Source: Spirochaetia bacterium UBA5763 (GTDB lineage Bacteria; Spirochaetota; UBA4802; UBA5550). From it: DNA of 64,000 bases. The stretch is taken from the NCBI GenBank assembly GCA_002418835.1, contig DIEX01000013.1, forward strand, positions 1 through 64,000, given 5' to 3'. Positions 27,615 through 35,739 of the stretch are shown piece by piece. Every line of letters starts with the position of its first letter. Within the stretch, counting starts at the first letter, position 1. The notes below the pieces were generated by a model. That model searched no databases, had not been told where the DNA came from, and saw nothing but the letters and a program-made list of their open reading frames with translations. Made by a program: the position numbers and the translations under genes.

Positions 27615-28406
27615 CTATCTTAATGTCCCGCGTTTAAGAGTTGAAACCTGAAAAAAACTGTCCCCAAGCCCTTTATCAAAATTTACGTTCTTCATTTCAA
27701 AAACAGTTTTATGCCTGTCCTGAACATTCTCCACTTCTGTTCTGAAGGAGACCCAGAATCCGCTGTGCTGCCTCACATCAGTAACTTTCGATATTTTCAG
27801 GAGCTTCCCCTGCCTGTCATAGAACTCCCCTTTCACTTTCAGTAAAGCATCCTTCCTTACCCTTGAGATAACCTTTGAATAGATATAATCTTTATCTTCA
27901 GGAACAGATTCAATAACCCAGCATGGATGCCCCTCATAATTCTCCTCACCAATCAGGGTATGAGTATCCTCGTCAACAGCCCTGCGCCCCATGTCATCAT
28001 AAGTCAGGTCACTCCCCATAAAGCTGTCGTTCTTTGAACTCCCGCTTATTCTCTTCTCTTTACGCAGAGCCGGAAGGTATAGCCACTTGTCATCATCCCT
28101 GGATGCGTTATTATAGTCCCATGTGAGAAACCCCACCCCTTTAACATCAGCAGGCTCTCTAAAAAAGAAGAGCGTCTTTGTGTCTTTGCCGTAGTCCTTT
28201 GAATAACTCACCATTTCACGTACACGGGTTTTCCCGCTGCGGTTGATGAGGGTCATCACCATATCCATTGTCCTGTCATTGCCGTTGGGCCTGTCATCAA
28301 CAAGCACCGCTATATCTCTCCCTTTCAGCTGCTGTGAAAAAGCGGTTCCGCATACTGCAATCAAAAAGAGGACTGCAGGAAGAGATAGTTTTTTTGTTTT
28401 TTTCAT
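27615..28406 (-). CDS. LolA-like outer-membrane lipoprotein-sorting family protein
   Basis: 263 residues from the ATG at 28406, preceded by AAGGAGGAA; an apparent extension to a TTG at 28454 would run through the TetR operator. Signal peptide MKKTKKLSLPAVLFLIAVCGTAFSQ. The WLYLPALRKEKRISGSSKNDSFMGSDLTYDDM segment is the hallmark of the LolA-like PF17131 group. These periplasmic proteins are thought to shuttle lipids or lipoproteins and typically accompany RND exporters. It is the first gene of the long minus-strand operon and has the operator in its leader. Confidence 0.85.
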   Translation of the reverse strand: MKKTKKLSLPAVLFLIAVCGTAFSQQLKGRDIAVLVDDRPNGNDRTMDMVMTLINRSGKTRVREMVSYSKDYGKDTKTLFFFREPADVKGVGFLTWDYNNASRDDDKWLYLPALRKEKRISGSSKNDSFMGSDLTYDDMGRRAVDEDTHTLIGEENYEGHPCWVIESVPEDKDYIYSKVISRVRKDALLKVKGEFYDRQGKLLKISKVTDVRQHSGFWVSFRTEVENVQDRHKTVFEMKNVNFDKGLGDSFFQVSTLKRGTLR

Positions 28407-28442
28407 TTTTAATTCCTCCTTAGCTATTTCTGCCGATTTTTC

Positions 28443-28465
28443 AATAATGAACAATGTTCATTATT
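28443..28465. promoter_or_regulatory. TetR operator in the leader of the LolA-like gene
   Basis: Perfect 10-bp arms AATAATGAAC and GTTCATTATT around a 3-base centre, located 37 bases before the LolA-like start and just downstream of the TetR stop. The core TAATGAAC-N3-GTTCATTA recurs at 29330-29348. Confidence 0.75.
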
Positions 28466-28477
28466 GTTCAAAAAAAA

Positions 28478-29131
28478 TCACTCCACAGGCCAGGGTAAAA
28501 ACTTATACCAGTTCATAAGCGGTTTCCAACCCTGGAATACAAATTCCATCATCTCCTCAAGATATGAAAGCATACTTGAGTATGATATATTATGCATCAA
28601 TATTTCAGCCACTACATTTAAATAAAAGGATGCCATATTATGGAGAAAAAAATCAGACACATTAACTCCATTATCAGGGTACTCCTCGTTGAGCCATTTA
28701 AAAAAAACCACCCAGCTTTCTGTGAAAATTTCAGTAATTTTCTCTCTGAAATTTTCATAATCAGAACCATGAGAATGAAAAAGCAGGAGTGTCATAGCCT
28801 CCCTGTTTGTATCAATAAAAGCTGCAATCTCCTTTGCTATACTCATGTGATAATCGTGTCCCCATACTTCAGGCCTTTTAAGGTATCCAAGTTTACTCTG
28901 TTCAGAAATGACCCCTTCAATCTCACAAGCTGTTTTAAAAACTAACTCCCGGAAAATATCATTTTTACCGGAAAAATAATTATAGATATTCCCTACAGAA
29001 ATTCCGCATCTTCCGGCAATATCCCTTAAATTTGCCCTGTGAAACCCTTTACTGAAAAATTCAATTTTAGCCTCCCGGAGAATTGAATTTCTGATATTAT
29101 CTTTGGGTGCCTGAATAGTTTTATACCTCAA
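28478..29131 (-). CDS. TetR/AcrR-family transcriptional regulator of the exporter/receptor region
   Basis: 217 residues. The DNA-binding domain is FHRANLRDIAGRCGISVGNIYNYFSGKNDIFRELV (about residues 30-65). The C-terminal half is helical and divergent (ligand/dimer domain). It is followed 72 bases later by the LolA-like operon and is divergent from a TonB receptor. Identical palindromic operators on each side indicate that it represses both units and probably itself. A TTAG-N6-CTAA box in its own promoter suggests that metal status also controls it. Confidence 0.85.
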   Translation of the reverse strand: MRYKTIQAPKDNIRNSILREAKIEFFSKGFHRANLRDIAGRCGISVGNIYNYFSGKNDIFRELVFKTACEIEGVISEQSKLGYLKRPEVWGHDYHMSIAKEIAAFIDTNREAMTLLLFHSHGSDYENFREKITEIFTESWVVFFKWLNEEYPDNGVNVSDFFLHNMASFYLNVVAEILMHNISYSSMLSYLEEMMEFVFQGWKPLMNWYKFLPWPVE

Positions 29132-29140
29132 TCATTAATA

Positions 29141-29176
29141 TTTTAGTCTCTAAAAACATTATTAGTGTCAACTAAT
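29141..29176 (-). promoter_or_regulatory. TTAG/CTAA box upstream of the TetR gene
   Basis: TTTTAG-tct-CTAAAA (29141-29155) and TTAG-tgtcaa-CTAA (29162-29175) lie 10-45 bases before the TetR start. The second contains minus-strand TTGACA, so binding would probably cover the -35 region. Confidence 0.5.
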
Positions 29177-29290
29177 TTTTTCTTTTTCCTGACTTTTCTT
29201 TAAAACTATTACAAAAGCTGATACTAAAAAAATAAATCCCCCTGATAACTTCATGCCGGAAAACACACATTCTGCAATAACAAAAAAGAG

Positions 29291-29323
29291 TTGACATTAA
29301 TTAGTCTGGTCTAACTTTGTTAG
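29291..29323 (+). promoter_or_regulatory. TTGACA plus TTAG/CTAA box upstream of the TonB receptor
   Basis: TTGACA (29291-29296) is followed by TTAG-tctggt-CTAAC-TTT-GTTAG (29301-29323). Spacing and order match the exbB and LbtU-like promoters almost base for base, defining a common regulated promoter. Confidence 0.65.
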
Positions 29324-29329
29324 CCTGAT

Positions 29330-29348
29330 TAATGAACAACGTTCATTA
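29330..29348. promoter_or_regulatory. Second TetR operator, TonB-receptor promoter
   Basis: TAATGAAC-aac-GTTCATTA repeats the core of the operator in front of the LolA-like gene. It begins 7 bases after the TTAG/CTAA box and about 117 bases before the receptor start, between the divergent genes. Confidence 0.7.
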
Positions 29349-29464
29349 TAAATTTACACATCCCGGGATAATAAATACATAAAATCAAACTTCAACCAGA
29401 AAATTAAATTTTCAACAGCAGGGAGATATAAACATCACCTGAAATTTCAATAAGGAGAGCTTGC

Positions 29465-31573
29465 ATGAAAAAGTTTCAATACTCAATACATTTAACGACT
29501 TTACTTTTTTTAATTTTTACGTCAGGTTTCTTTCTCCAGACGGGTCTTTCAGCTCAGGACAACAATACAGACAAAAATAATTTTAATATTGAAGATGCAA
29601 CGGAAAAAGAAACTGTAAACCATACAAAAGATGATACATATATTGTTCAGGTAAACGCTCAGAAAAGAGAGCAGAAAATCCAGGATGTTCCCGGAAGCGT
29701 AACTGCACTTACAGCAGAACAGGTTAAAAATTCAGGAATTGAAAGCACTGCAGACATTTACCGCTACGTACCCAACTTCACAACCTTCAGCTTAGCCAGC
29801 ACAGGGTACGGTTTTTCATATTATTCAATAAGAGGTCAAAGCAATTTCAACAATAACTCAAACTCCATAGGGATCTATATTGATGACATACCAAGAATAC
29901 TTTCAGGCAACCAGACCGATTCATGTTTATGGGACACAGAACAGATAGAGATTCTGCGGGGCCCCCAGGGGAACCTCTACGGCCTCAACTCATCAGGTGG
30001 AGTTATCAATATCACAACAAAAAAGCCTGAAAACCACTGGACAGGTAGCGCTGGCGCCTCATACGGCAGCTATAATGCCCGGAGATACAAGGCATCACTG
30101 AGCGGACCCATTATTTCAGATGAGTTATATTTCAGCTTCTCGGGAACGTACAACAGCAATGACAGTTATGTTGATGAGGAGGGTACAAACGACCGGACAG
30201 CAAAATTCGGTGCAGCCAGAGGCCAAATCAGATGGATGCCTTCAGAAAAACTTGAGATAATGGCAAATGCCGAAAGCGGTAAACTTGATAAAAACTTTAA
30301 CTGGTTCACATTTGACGACGATGACCCGTACACAATTCCCGATCATAATTATGATGAAAAGGATAACAGCACATATCATGTACAGTCACTAAAGGTTAAA
30401 TACAGAACTCCTTTCATGGACATAATATCAGTTACAGGCAATACCATATATAACATGGACACCGAAATGGAGATGTTTACCGGCGGAAGCATGTACAGGA
30501 TCAGTGACTGGGGGAGCCATTCATTAATGGAAGAGCTAAGGCTTGTTTCAAATAATGAAGCATCTCCGCTTAAATGGATGGCCGGAGGTTTTATCCAGAA
30601 GGGAACTGATGATAATGACACGCTGACCGTATATGCAGGGACTGTTTACGGTGATGTTGACTCCGAACTGGAAAAAACGGTTTATTCATTATTCGGACAG
30701 GCATCCTATACTTTCTTTAAAAGCCTTACCTTTACCGCAGGGTTAAGATATGACAGAAACACTCAGAAATATAAGGAGGTCACAGAAGGGATAAGCATGG
30801 CAACCTTCACTCCTTATACGCGGGACGTAGATACATCTGAAACCTGGGATGCTGTTTCGCCACGCTTTTCAGTGGACTACAGGATTGCTGATGAAATGAT
30901 GATCTACACAAGCATGGCAAAAGGATTTAAATCCGGCGGGTTTACCTCATCAGATGATGTTGACCAGAGGTTTGATCCTGAAAACGCATGGTCATACGAA
31001 ATGGGTACAAAAACAAACTGGTTCAAAAACAGGCTTATCTTCAACCTGTGCGGTTTTTATACAGTAGTTGACGACATGCAATCTTTCTATTATGATGCCG
31101 GCTATAACTTTGTTTATAAAAACACAGGCAAAGCTGCAATATACGGAGTGGAAACCGAACTGGCTGTTCGCCCTGTACGCGGCCTTGAGATATCCCTTCC
31201 ATTGGGTTATGTCCATACTGAAATAAAAGAGCACGAAAATGAAGCTAATGAAGGGAATAAAGTCCCCCTCACTCCCGAATATACAGCAGGACTTACGGCG
31301 CAGTATACGCACATTACCGGGATTTTCGCACGGGGCGAATGGAACCTCAGAGGTAAAACATATTTTAACGAGGAGAACACGCTTGAGCAGAATACATACA
31401 GCCTGTTTAACGCGAAAGCGGGCTACAAATCTGATCATTTCACTGTATCCGCATATATTGATAACGCATTGGATAAAGAATATTATACATACCTTTATGC
31501 AAATACACCATACAACTTTGCGGCAGTCGGAGCACCCCGCACAATAGGTGCTGAAGTAACACTGGAGTTTTAG
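29465..31573 (+). CDS. TonB-dependent outer-membrane receptor, siderophore type
   Basis: 702 residues. Signal peptide through TGLSAQ; the plug has VNAQKREQKIQDVPGSVTALTAEQVKNSGI, then SIRGQSNFNNNSNSIGIYIDDIP and EQIEILRGPQGNLYGLNSSGGVINITTKKP. The barrel ends RTIGAEVTLEF with the terminal phenylalanine needed for assembly. The sequence style is that of Fe-siderophore receptors (FpvA/FyuA-like broad group); the exact ligand is unknown. AAGGAG precedes the ATG. Its promoter carries both the TTAG/CTAA box and the TetR operator, and exbB-exbD-tonB follow. Confidence 0.92.
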   Translation: MKKFQYSIHLTTLLFLIFTSGFFLQTGLSAQDNNTDKNNFNIEDATEKETVNHTKDDTYIVQVNAQKREQKIQDVPGSVTALTAEQVKNSGIESTADIYRYVPNFTTFSLASTGYGFSYYSIRGQSNFNNNSNSIGIYIDDIPRILSGNQTDSCLWDTEQIEILRGPQGNLYGLNSSGGVINITTKKPENHWTGSAGASYGSYNARRYKASLSGPIISDELYFSFSGTYNSNDSYVDEEGTNDRTAKFGAARGQIRWMPSEKLEIMANAESGKLDKNFNWFTFDDDDPYTIPDHNYDEKDNSTYHVQSLKVKYRTPFMDIISVTGNTIYNMDTEMEMFTGGSMYRISDWGSHSLMEELRLVSNNEASPLKWMAGGFIQKGTDDNDTLTVYAGTVYGDVDSELEKTVYSLFGQASYTFFKSLTFTAGLRYDRNTQKYKEVTEGISMATFTPYTRDVDTSETWDAVSPRFSVDYRIADEMMIYTSMAKGFKSGGFTSSDDVDQRFDPENAWSYEMGTKTNWFKNRLIFNLCGFYTVVDDMQSFYYDAGYNFVYKNTGKAAIYGVETELAVRPVRGLEISLPLGYVHTEIKEHENEANEGNKVPLTPEYTAGLTAQYTHITGIFARGEWNLRGKTYFNEENTLEQNTYSLFNAKAGYKSDHFTVSAYIDNALDKEYYTYLYANTPYNFAAVGAPRTIGAEVTLEF

Positions 31574-31630
31574 CCGGAAGTTTCTACCTCCTTAGAATCA
31601 TAACTGCATATATCACCAGTCGTTTCCCGT

Positions 31631-31658
31631 TAAACCCCCGGCTCTTTCCGGGGGTTTA
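31631..31658 (+). terminator. Hairpin terminator after the TonB receptor gene
   Basis: TAAACCCCCGG and CCGGGGGTTTA form an 11-bp GC-rich stem with a 6-base loop, 58 bases after the stop. The T-run is weak, but the next genes have their own promoter. Confidence 0.65.
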
Positions 31659-31682
31659 GCATAAAAAGAGCCAAAAAAAAAC

Positions 31683-31715
31683 TTGACATTTATTAGATAA
31701 AACTAACTTTGTTAG
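31683..31715 (+). promoter_or_regulatory. TTGACA plus TTAG/CTAA box upstream of exbB
   Basis: TTGACA (31683-31688), then TTAG-ataaaa-CTAAC-TTT-GTTAG (31693-31715), same spacing as at the TonB receptor. It lies about 75 bases before the exbB start. Confidence 0.65.
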
Positions 31716-31788
31716 CCCATAATCAATTTTCATTTAATAACTGAATTTATCACAAGCCCTTATCAGGCACAGCAACAAAGAGGTTTTT

Positions 31789-32535
31789 ATGATAGAGTTT
31801 ATCACACGGGGCGGGCCTGTTATGTGGCCCATAGTGCTTCTCGCCATAATATCAATCGCAATCATAATCGAAAGAGGTATATATTTTTTTATCACTTCAT
31901 TCAGCTACAGGGAATTTATAAAACTCCTCGAAAACGAAATGAACCCTCTGACTGATGAAAATATACCCGCCTTCATAGCAGAGGCAGAGACAACAGATGG
32001 GAAGCGCCGGGTATCAGCCATCCCGCCATCTCTGCGCGCTTACAAAATGAAGTCCAATCCCTTCAGCAGAATCACCAGTGTTTATTTTGAAAAGCTGACA
32101 TTAGATCCTGAGCTTCAAAAAGATATCCTGCGAAGAACAGGCTCCGAAGAAATTGAAAAGATGGAAAACAGGCTCTGGGGGCTCTCTGCAGTGAGTCACA
32201 TTGCGCCGCTTCTGGGCCTTCTGGGAACAGTTACGGGAATCATAAGCTGCTTTGCGGCAATCTCAAACAGCGGGGGGCAGGCTGATGTCTCTGCTCTTGC
32301 AGGTGGCATATGGGAAGCGATGATTACAACAGCCGCAGGGCTAATCGTGGCAATACCTTCACAGCTTGCATACCTCTACTTTGAAAAGGCCGTTTCAAAA
32401 AGGGAGAATGGCATGTCTTACGTTGTATCAATGCTTGATGAATACTTTTACAGCGACAGCACCAATAAAAAATACCACCCGTATGAGGGGGGAGTTGTCA
32501 TAAAGGGAGCTGAGGCAAGCGGGGAGTACATCTGA
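31789..32535 (+). CDS. exbB: ExbB/TolQ-family proton channel subunit
   Basis: 248 residues with three membrane segments (near residues 10-32, 138-160 and 180-200). The conserved LSAVSHIAPLLGLLGTVTGIISCFAAI and GGIWEAMITTAAGLIVAIPSQLAYLYFEK regions are diagnostic of MotA/TolQ/ExbB. It uses the proton gradient, with ExbD, to energise TonB. AGAGG lies 5 bases before the ATG. The gene overlaps exbD and is followed by tonB, so this is a complete energy-transducing unit for the nearby receptors. Confidence 0.93.
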   Translation: MIEFITRGGPVMWPIVLLAIISIAIIIERGIYFFITSFSYREFIKLLENEMNPLTDENIPAFIAEAETTDGKRRVSAIPPSLRAYKMKSNPFSRITSVYFEKLTLDPELQKDILRRTGSEEIEKMENRLWGLSAVSHIAPLLGLLGTVTGIISCFAAISNSGGQADVSALAGGIWEAMITTAAGLIVAIPSQLAYLYFEKAVSKRENGMSYVVSMLDEYFYSDSTNKKYHPYEGGVVIKGAEASGEYI

Positions 32536-32924
32536 TGGAATTCCAGAGAGCGCGGAGAGAAAGGCCCCACATTGATATTGCTCCGCTTGTTGATATAATC
32601 TTTCTGCTCCTCATATTTTTCATGGTGGGTGCCAGTTTTATAAAGCCTTCAATAAAAATGGAGCTCCCCTCAGCAGAGCAGGAGGAGCAGAGCGATAAAT
32701 CATCTGTAATCATCACTGCTGATAAAGAAGGGCATCTCTTTATTAACAAAGAGCATATCGATACCGGAAACCTGGAAAATGCCCTCAAAGAAAAGATGGA
32801 TACAACCGGCAAATACGAAGTAATCTTCCGTGGTGATAAAAAAATTCAATATGAACTTTTTGTCTCTGTGCTTGACAAAGCCAAATCAGCCGGAGCTTTG
32901 AGTTTTTCCGTAGAACATGAATAA
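32535..32924 (+). CDS. exbD: ExbD/TolR-family protein
   Basis: 129 residues with a single N-terminal membrane helix: PHIDIAPLVDIIFLLLIFFMVGASF, including the conserved aspartate (LVDIIF) used in proton transfer. The periplasmic part (VIITADKEGHLFINKEHIDTGNLENAL ... VIFRGDKKIQYELFVSVLDKAKSAGA) follows the TolR/ExbD pattern. The ATG shares a base with the exbB stop (TGATG). Confidence 0.93.
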   Translation: MEFQRARRERPHIDIAPLVDIIFLLLIFFMVGASFIKPSIKMELPSAEQEEQSDKSSVIITADKEGHLFINKEHIDTGNLENALKEKMDTTGKYEVIFRGDKKIQYELFVSVLDKAKSAGALSFSVEHE

Positions 32925-32938
32925 CAGAGGCCTGAGCT

Positions 32939-33541
32939 TTGAATTACGCTGACAGCATAGAAAAAAAAAATAAAGCCCGTTTCATCAGGGCCACTGATAA
33001 GCTCTTCAAAAAGATAGAGCAGGGCTATTCATTCAACTACATACTTGCAGCTGTTATAATACTATTTACTGCTCTTACTGTAAAAGCGGGAATTGATCTG
33101 GACTCCAGGGTTTACACTGTTCAGTCATCATCAGGTAAAACAGAAGTTTTTTACATGAAACGCCCGTCTTCAAAGGCCGCAGAAAAAACCAAAGACGCAG
33201 TTGCTGAAAGCAATGAAGAGGCAGGAGAGGTTACGGATAATTCAGGCGAGACCCGCAGCCGTTATTTAAACTATATCATCGGCAAAATTGAACGGAATAA
33301 ACGCTATCCGGAATCTGAAAGAGCAAGGGGCCGCACAGGTGAGGTATGCCTTAACCTGGTTATAAGCAGAGATGGCAAAGTGGATAAAGTTCAGATAATA
33401 AAAGAAGATGGATCAAAGGCATTCACACATGCATCAATAAACGCTATCAAAAAATCGGTACCGTTTGAACCATTCCCTGTTGAAATACATGGAGAAGTTC
33501 TGGCAGTCAAACTTCTTATGCAGTATAATCTTGATTATTAG
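32939..33541 (+). CDS. tonB: TonB-family energy transducer
   Basis: 200 residues with a TTG start; the next in-frame ATG falls after the membrane helix, so TTG is needed. The N-terminal helix (FNYILAAVIILFTALTVKAGI) anchors it, then a linker of about 50 residues that is Glu/Lys-rich and not proline-rich. The C-terminal TonB domain reads NYIIGKIERNKRYPESERARGRTGEVCLNLVISRDGKVDKVQIIKEDGS ... AINAIKKSVPFEPFP. It passes ExbBD energy to outer-membrane receptors. Confidence 0.9.
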   Translation: MNYADSIEKKNKARFIRATDKLFKKIEQGYSFNYILAAVIILFTALTVKAGIDLDSRVYTVQSSSGKTEVFYMKRPSSKAAEKTKDAVAESNEEAGEVTDNSGETRSRYLNYIIGKIERNKRYPESERARGRTGEVCLNLVISRDGKVDKVQIIKEDGSKAFTHASINAIKKSVPFEPFPVEIHGEVLAVKLLMQYNLDY

Positions 33542-33580
33542 CGAATCATAACAATATAAAACCATTTCTGAAAATTCTCC

Positions 33581-33613
33581 TTGACTTTTATTAGTTAAAA
33601 CTAACTTTGTTAT
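33581..33613 (+). promoter_or_regulatory. TTGACT plus TTAG/CTAA box upstream of the LbtU-like gene
   Basis: TTGACT (33581-33586), then TTAG-ttaaaa-CTAAC-TTT-GTTAT (33591-33613), with the same spacing as the two preceding promoters and 26 bases before the start codon. Confidence 0.6.
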
Positions 33614-33638
33614 TTATTACTAATATCAGGAGGACGCA

Positions 33639-34727
33639 ATGAAATTTTCACAAAAGTTTTTCGTATTAGCTGCTGCTGCATTAACAATTACTGCATCGCA
33701 GTTAACAGTTTCTGCTGCTGAAGAATCACCGGAGCAGAAGATCAAATTCAGCGGCACAATCGGCCTTGAAGGCTCATATAATAAATCCGAGCCGAAAGCC
33801 GGCAAAGACGTGGAATCTGACGGATTATCGGCATCTGCCGATCTCGGTATCGATGTAAATATCGATAAAAACGTTAAAGGTTTTGTGGGCCTCACATGGG
33901 AGGACAATGACGATGACTCCTACAGTCTTGAAATTGACGAAGCATATCTTAAACTCGGCGGGAACGATGCTATGCCGTTATTCTTCAGAGCGGGTAAAAT
34001 GTATGTCCCATTCGGCAAGTTTGAAACAAACATGATTTCAGATCCTCTTACACTGGAGATCGGTGAAACCAGGGGATCAGCAGGTGAACTTGGTGTAAAC
34101 TTCGCAGGTTTTTATCTGTCAGGATATGCGTTTAATGGCGTAGAGGATCGTGAAGGGGAAGATGACACAACAGATAACTTCGGCGGATCAATAGGTTATG
34201 CTTATGAAAGCGATGCATTCAGCATAGAGATCGGCGGAAGTTATATCAATAACCTTTATGAAGCAGGCGGACTTGCAGACCGTATTGCGGAACAGAGAGA
34301 AGAGTATTTAGAGATCAGTACTAACGAGTATCTCTCCCTGAAGGATTACGTTCCAGGGGCTGCCGCCTATCTTGTTCTCAAGGCAGCGGGTTTTTCTCTT
34401 TTCGGTGAATATGTAGTAATGTTGAAAGATCCTGAAATCGAAAAAAATGACGGAACTGATACAACAACGACAAAAATTGACGCCATGAAAGCATGGAATG
34501 TTGAAGCAGGATATACTTTCAATATCGCAGGTAAAGAGACAACTCTTGGTGCGGCATATCAGGGTGTTAAAAACGCGGATGATTTCCTGCCTGAAACAAG
34601 GTATATGGGAGTTCTCAATGTAGGCATTCTTGAAAATACAACTTTCGCGCTTCAATACGCACAGGATGAATTCGAAAATGATGACAAAGCAAAGAGCATA
34701 ACAGCTAAGGTTGAAATTGAATTCTAA
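33639..34727 (+). CDS. LbtU-like siderophore porin
   Basis: 362 residues with signal peptide ending VSAAEE. The segment FFRAGKMYVPFGKFETNMISDPLTLEIGETRGSAGELGVNFAGF is characteristic of the LbtU family, named for the Legionella receptor for legiobactin that works without a TonB plug. Further strands and a C-terminal ITAKVEIEF complete a barrel. AGGAGG sits 5 bases before the ATG. Its TTAG/CTAA promoter places it in the same metal regulon as the TonB system. Confidence 0.75.
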   Translation: MKFSQKFFVLAAAALTITASQLTVSAAEESPEQKIKFSGTIGLEGSYNKSEPKAGKDVESDGLSASADLGIDVNIDKNVKGFVGLTWEDNDDDSYSLEIDEAYLKLGGNDAMPLFFRAGKMYVPFGKFETNMISDPLTLEIGETRGSAGELGVNFAGFYLSGYAFNGVEDREGEDDTTDNFGGSIGYAYESDAFSIEIGGSYINNLYEAGGLADRIAEQREEYLEISTNEYLSLKDYVPGAAAYLVLKAAGFSLFGEYVVMLKDPEIEKNDGTDTTTTKIDAMKAWNVEAGYTFNIAGKETTLGAAYQGVKNADDFLPETRYMGVLNVGILENTTFALQYAQDEFENDDKAKSITAKVEIEF

Positions 34728-34773
34728 TCAATAAAATCTTAACTTCAAAGTCTCTCGAAAAACATGACATTAA

Positions 34774-34805
34774 AAACCGCTGTGCCTGTGCAGGTGCAGC
34801 GGTTT
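34774..34805. terminator. Bidirectional hairpin terminator
   Basis: AAACCGCTG pairs with CAGCGGTTT across a 14-base loop that can itself pair (CCTG/CAGG). It lies between the convergent LbtU-like and hydrolase genes. Confidence 0.7.
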
Positions 34806-34826
34806 CCTTTCTCTAAAAACCGGGCA

Positions 34827-35738
34827 TCAGGAAGACCTGTCCGGTTTACAGCTTACCAGCCTGCATGCAGCGAGAAATGATTCCACCTCTTTAAAAACTT
34901 CAAGGCCGATGGTGCCCCGTACAATTCCGTGAAGATGATAATCAACCCATGAAAAATATTTTTTATCAGATCCCAACAGCCTGAATATAGCATAACCGCT
35001 TTCCGGTGCGACTTTAGGATCCCCTTTACCCTGGATTACAAGTGCCGGAATTTTAATTTCAGGGAGTGAATTTCTGACTTTTTTCATCAGCTTTTTTACC
35101 TGAACAAAAGAACTGATCGGGCACCTGAGATAGTTTATGTGAGGATTATCCGCATGATTAACCACAAAATCTTTTGCATGTCTATCAAGGCCTAACGAGT
35201 GGCAGAAATTATTTATTCCATTTACTATTTCCGCAAAATTAGATGACAAGCTTTTGAACTTATACGGCGCGCTTACAGAAATTACAGCCTCAAAAGCATC
35301 CGGCTTGCGTATAACTGACTGCAATGCAAGTCCCGCGCCTGTTGAAAAACCTGCAACCACGATTTTTTTGCAGCATGTTTTGAGGATTGTATGGCCCCGG
35401 TCAACTGACTGAATCCAGTCCTTAAATGTGCGCGCCGAAAGATCCGCAGGTGATGTGCCGTGGCCTGATAATCTCGGAGCAAAAACTGTAAGCCCTTTTT
35501 TATGAAGGAACTCCCCCCACTCCCTTACCTCCTCAGGCGCAGCCATGAGCCCGTGGATAAGGAGGACTCCCGTATCAGAGAGAGGCGAGTGAAGAAAAAA
35601 AGGTGAGCCTATAGACTCAGGCTTGCTTTCATCTGAACTGAAATTCTTTTTGTATTCTTCTTCAAACAGAGAAAATTCGGAATCCAGCAGTTTTGCTGTA
35701 TCAGGAGTAAGATCTTTATTCTGAGAAAATTTATTCAT
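34827..35738 (-). CDS. Alpha/beta-hydrolase (carboxylesterase/lysophospholipase type)
   Basis: 303 residues from the ATG at 35738 (CGGAG 6 bases upstream). VLLIHGLMAAPEEVREWGEFL supplies the oxyanion region, GFSTGAG holds the nucleophile serine, and a later VIQGKGDPKVAPES likely carries the acid and WVDYHLHGIVRG the histidine. This is the monoacylglycerol lipase/carboxylesterase fold acting in the cytoplasm on short acyl esters. It starts one base after the haemolysin III-like gene, so the two are co-transcribed. Confidence 0.82.
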   Translation of the reverse strand: MNKFSQNKDLTPDTAKLLDSEFSLFEEEYKKNFSSDESKPESIGSPFFLHSPLSDTGVLLIHGLMAAPEEVREWGEFLHKKGLTVFAPRLSGHGTSPADLSARTFKDWIQSVDRGHTILKTCCKKIVVAGFSTGAGLALQSVIRKPDAFEAVISVSAPYKFKSLSSNFAEIVNGINNFCHSLGLDRHAKDFVVNHADNPHINYLRCPISSFVQVKKLMKKVRNSLPEIKIPALVIQGKGDPKVAPESGYAIFRLLGSDKKYFSWVDYHLHGIVRGTIGLEVFKEVESFLAACRLVSCKPDRSS

Positions 35739-35739
35739 T

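Noticed and set aside
29291..29319. Bacteroidetes-type promoter (TTG plus TAnnTTTG)
   Set aside because: TAACTTTG fits that pattern at three promoters, but genes here use strong Shine-Dalgarno sites and no protein looks Bacteroidetes-like; the repeated TTAG/CTAA box explains the conservation better.
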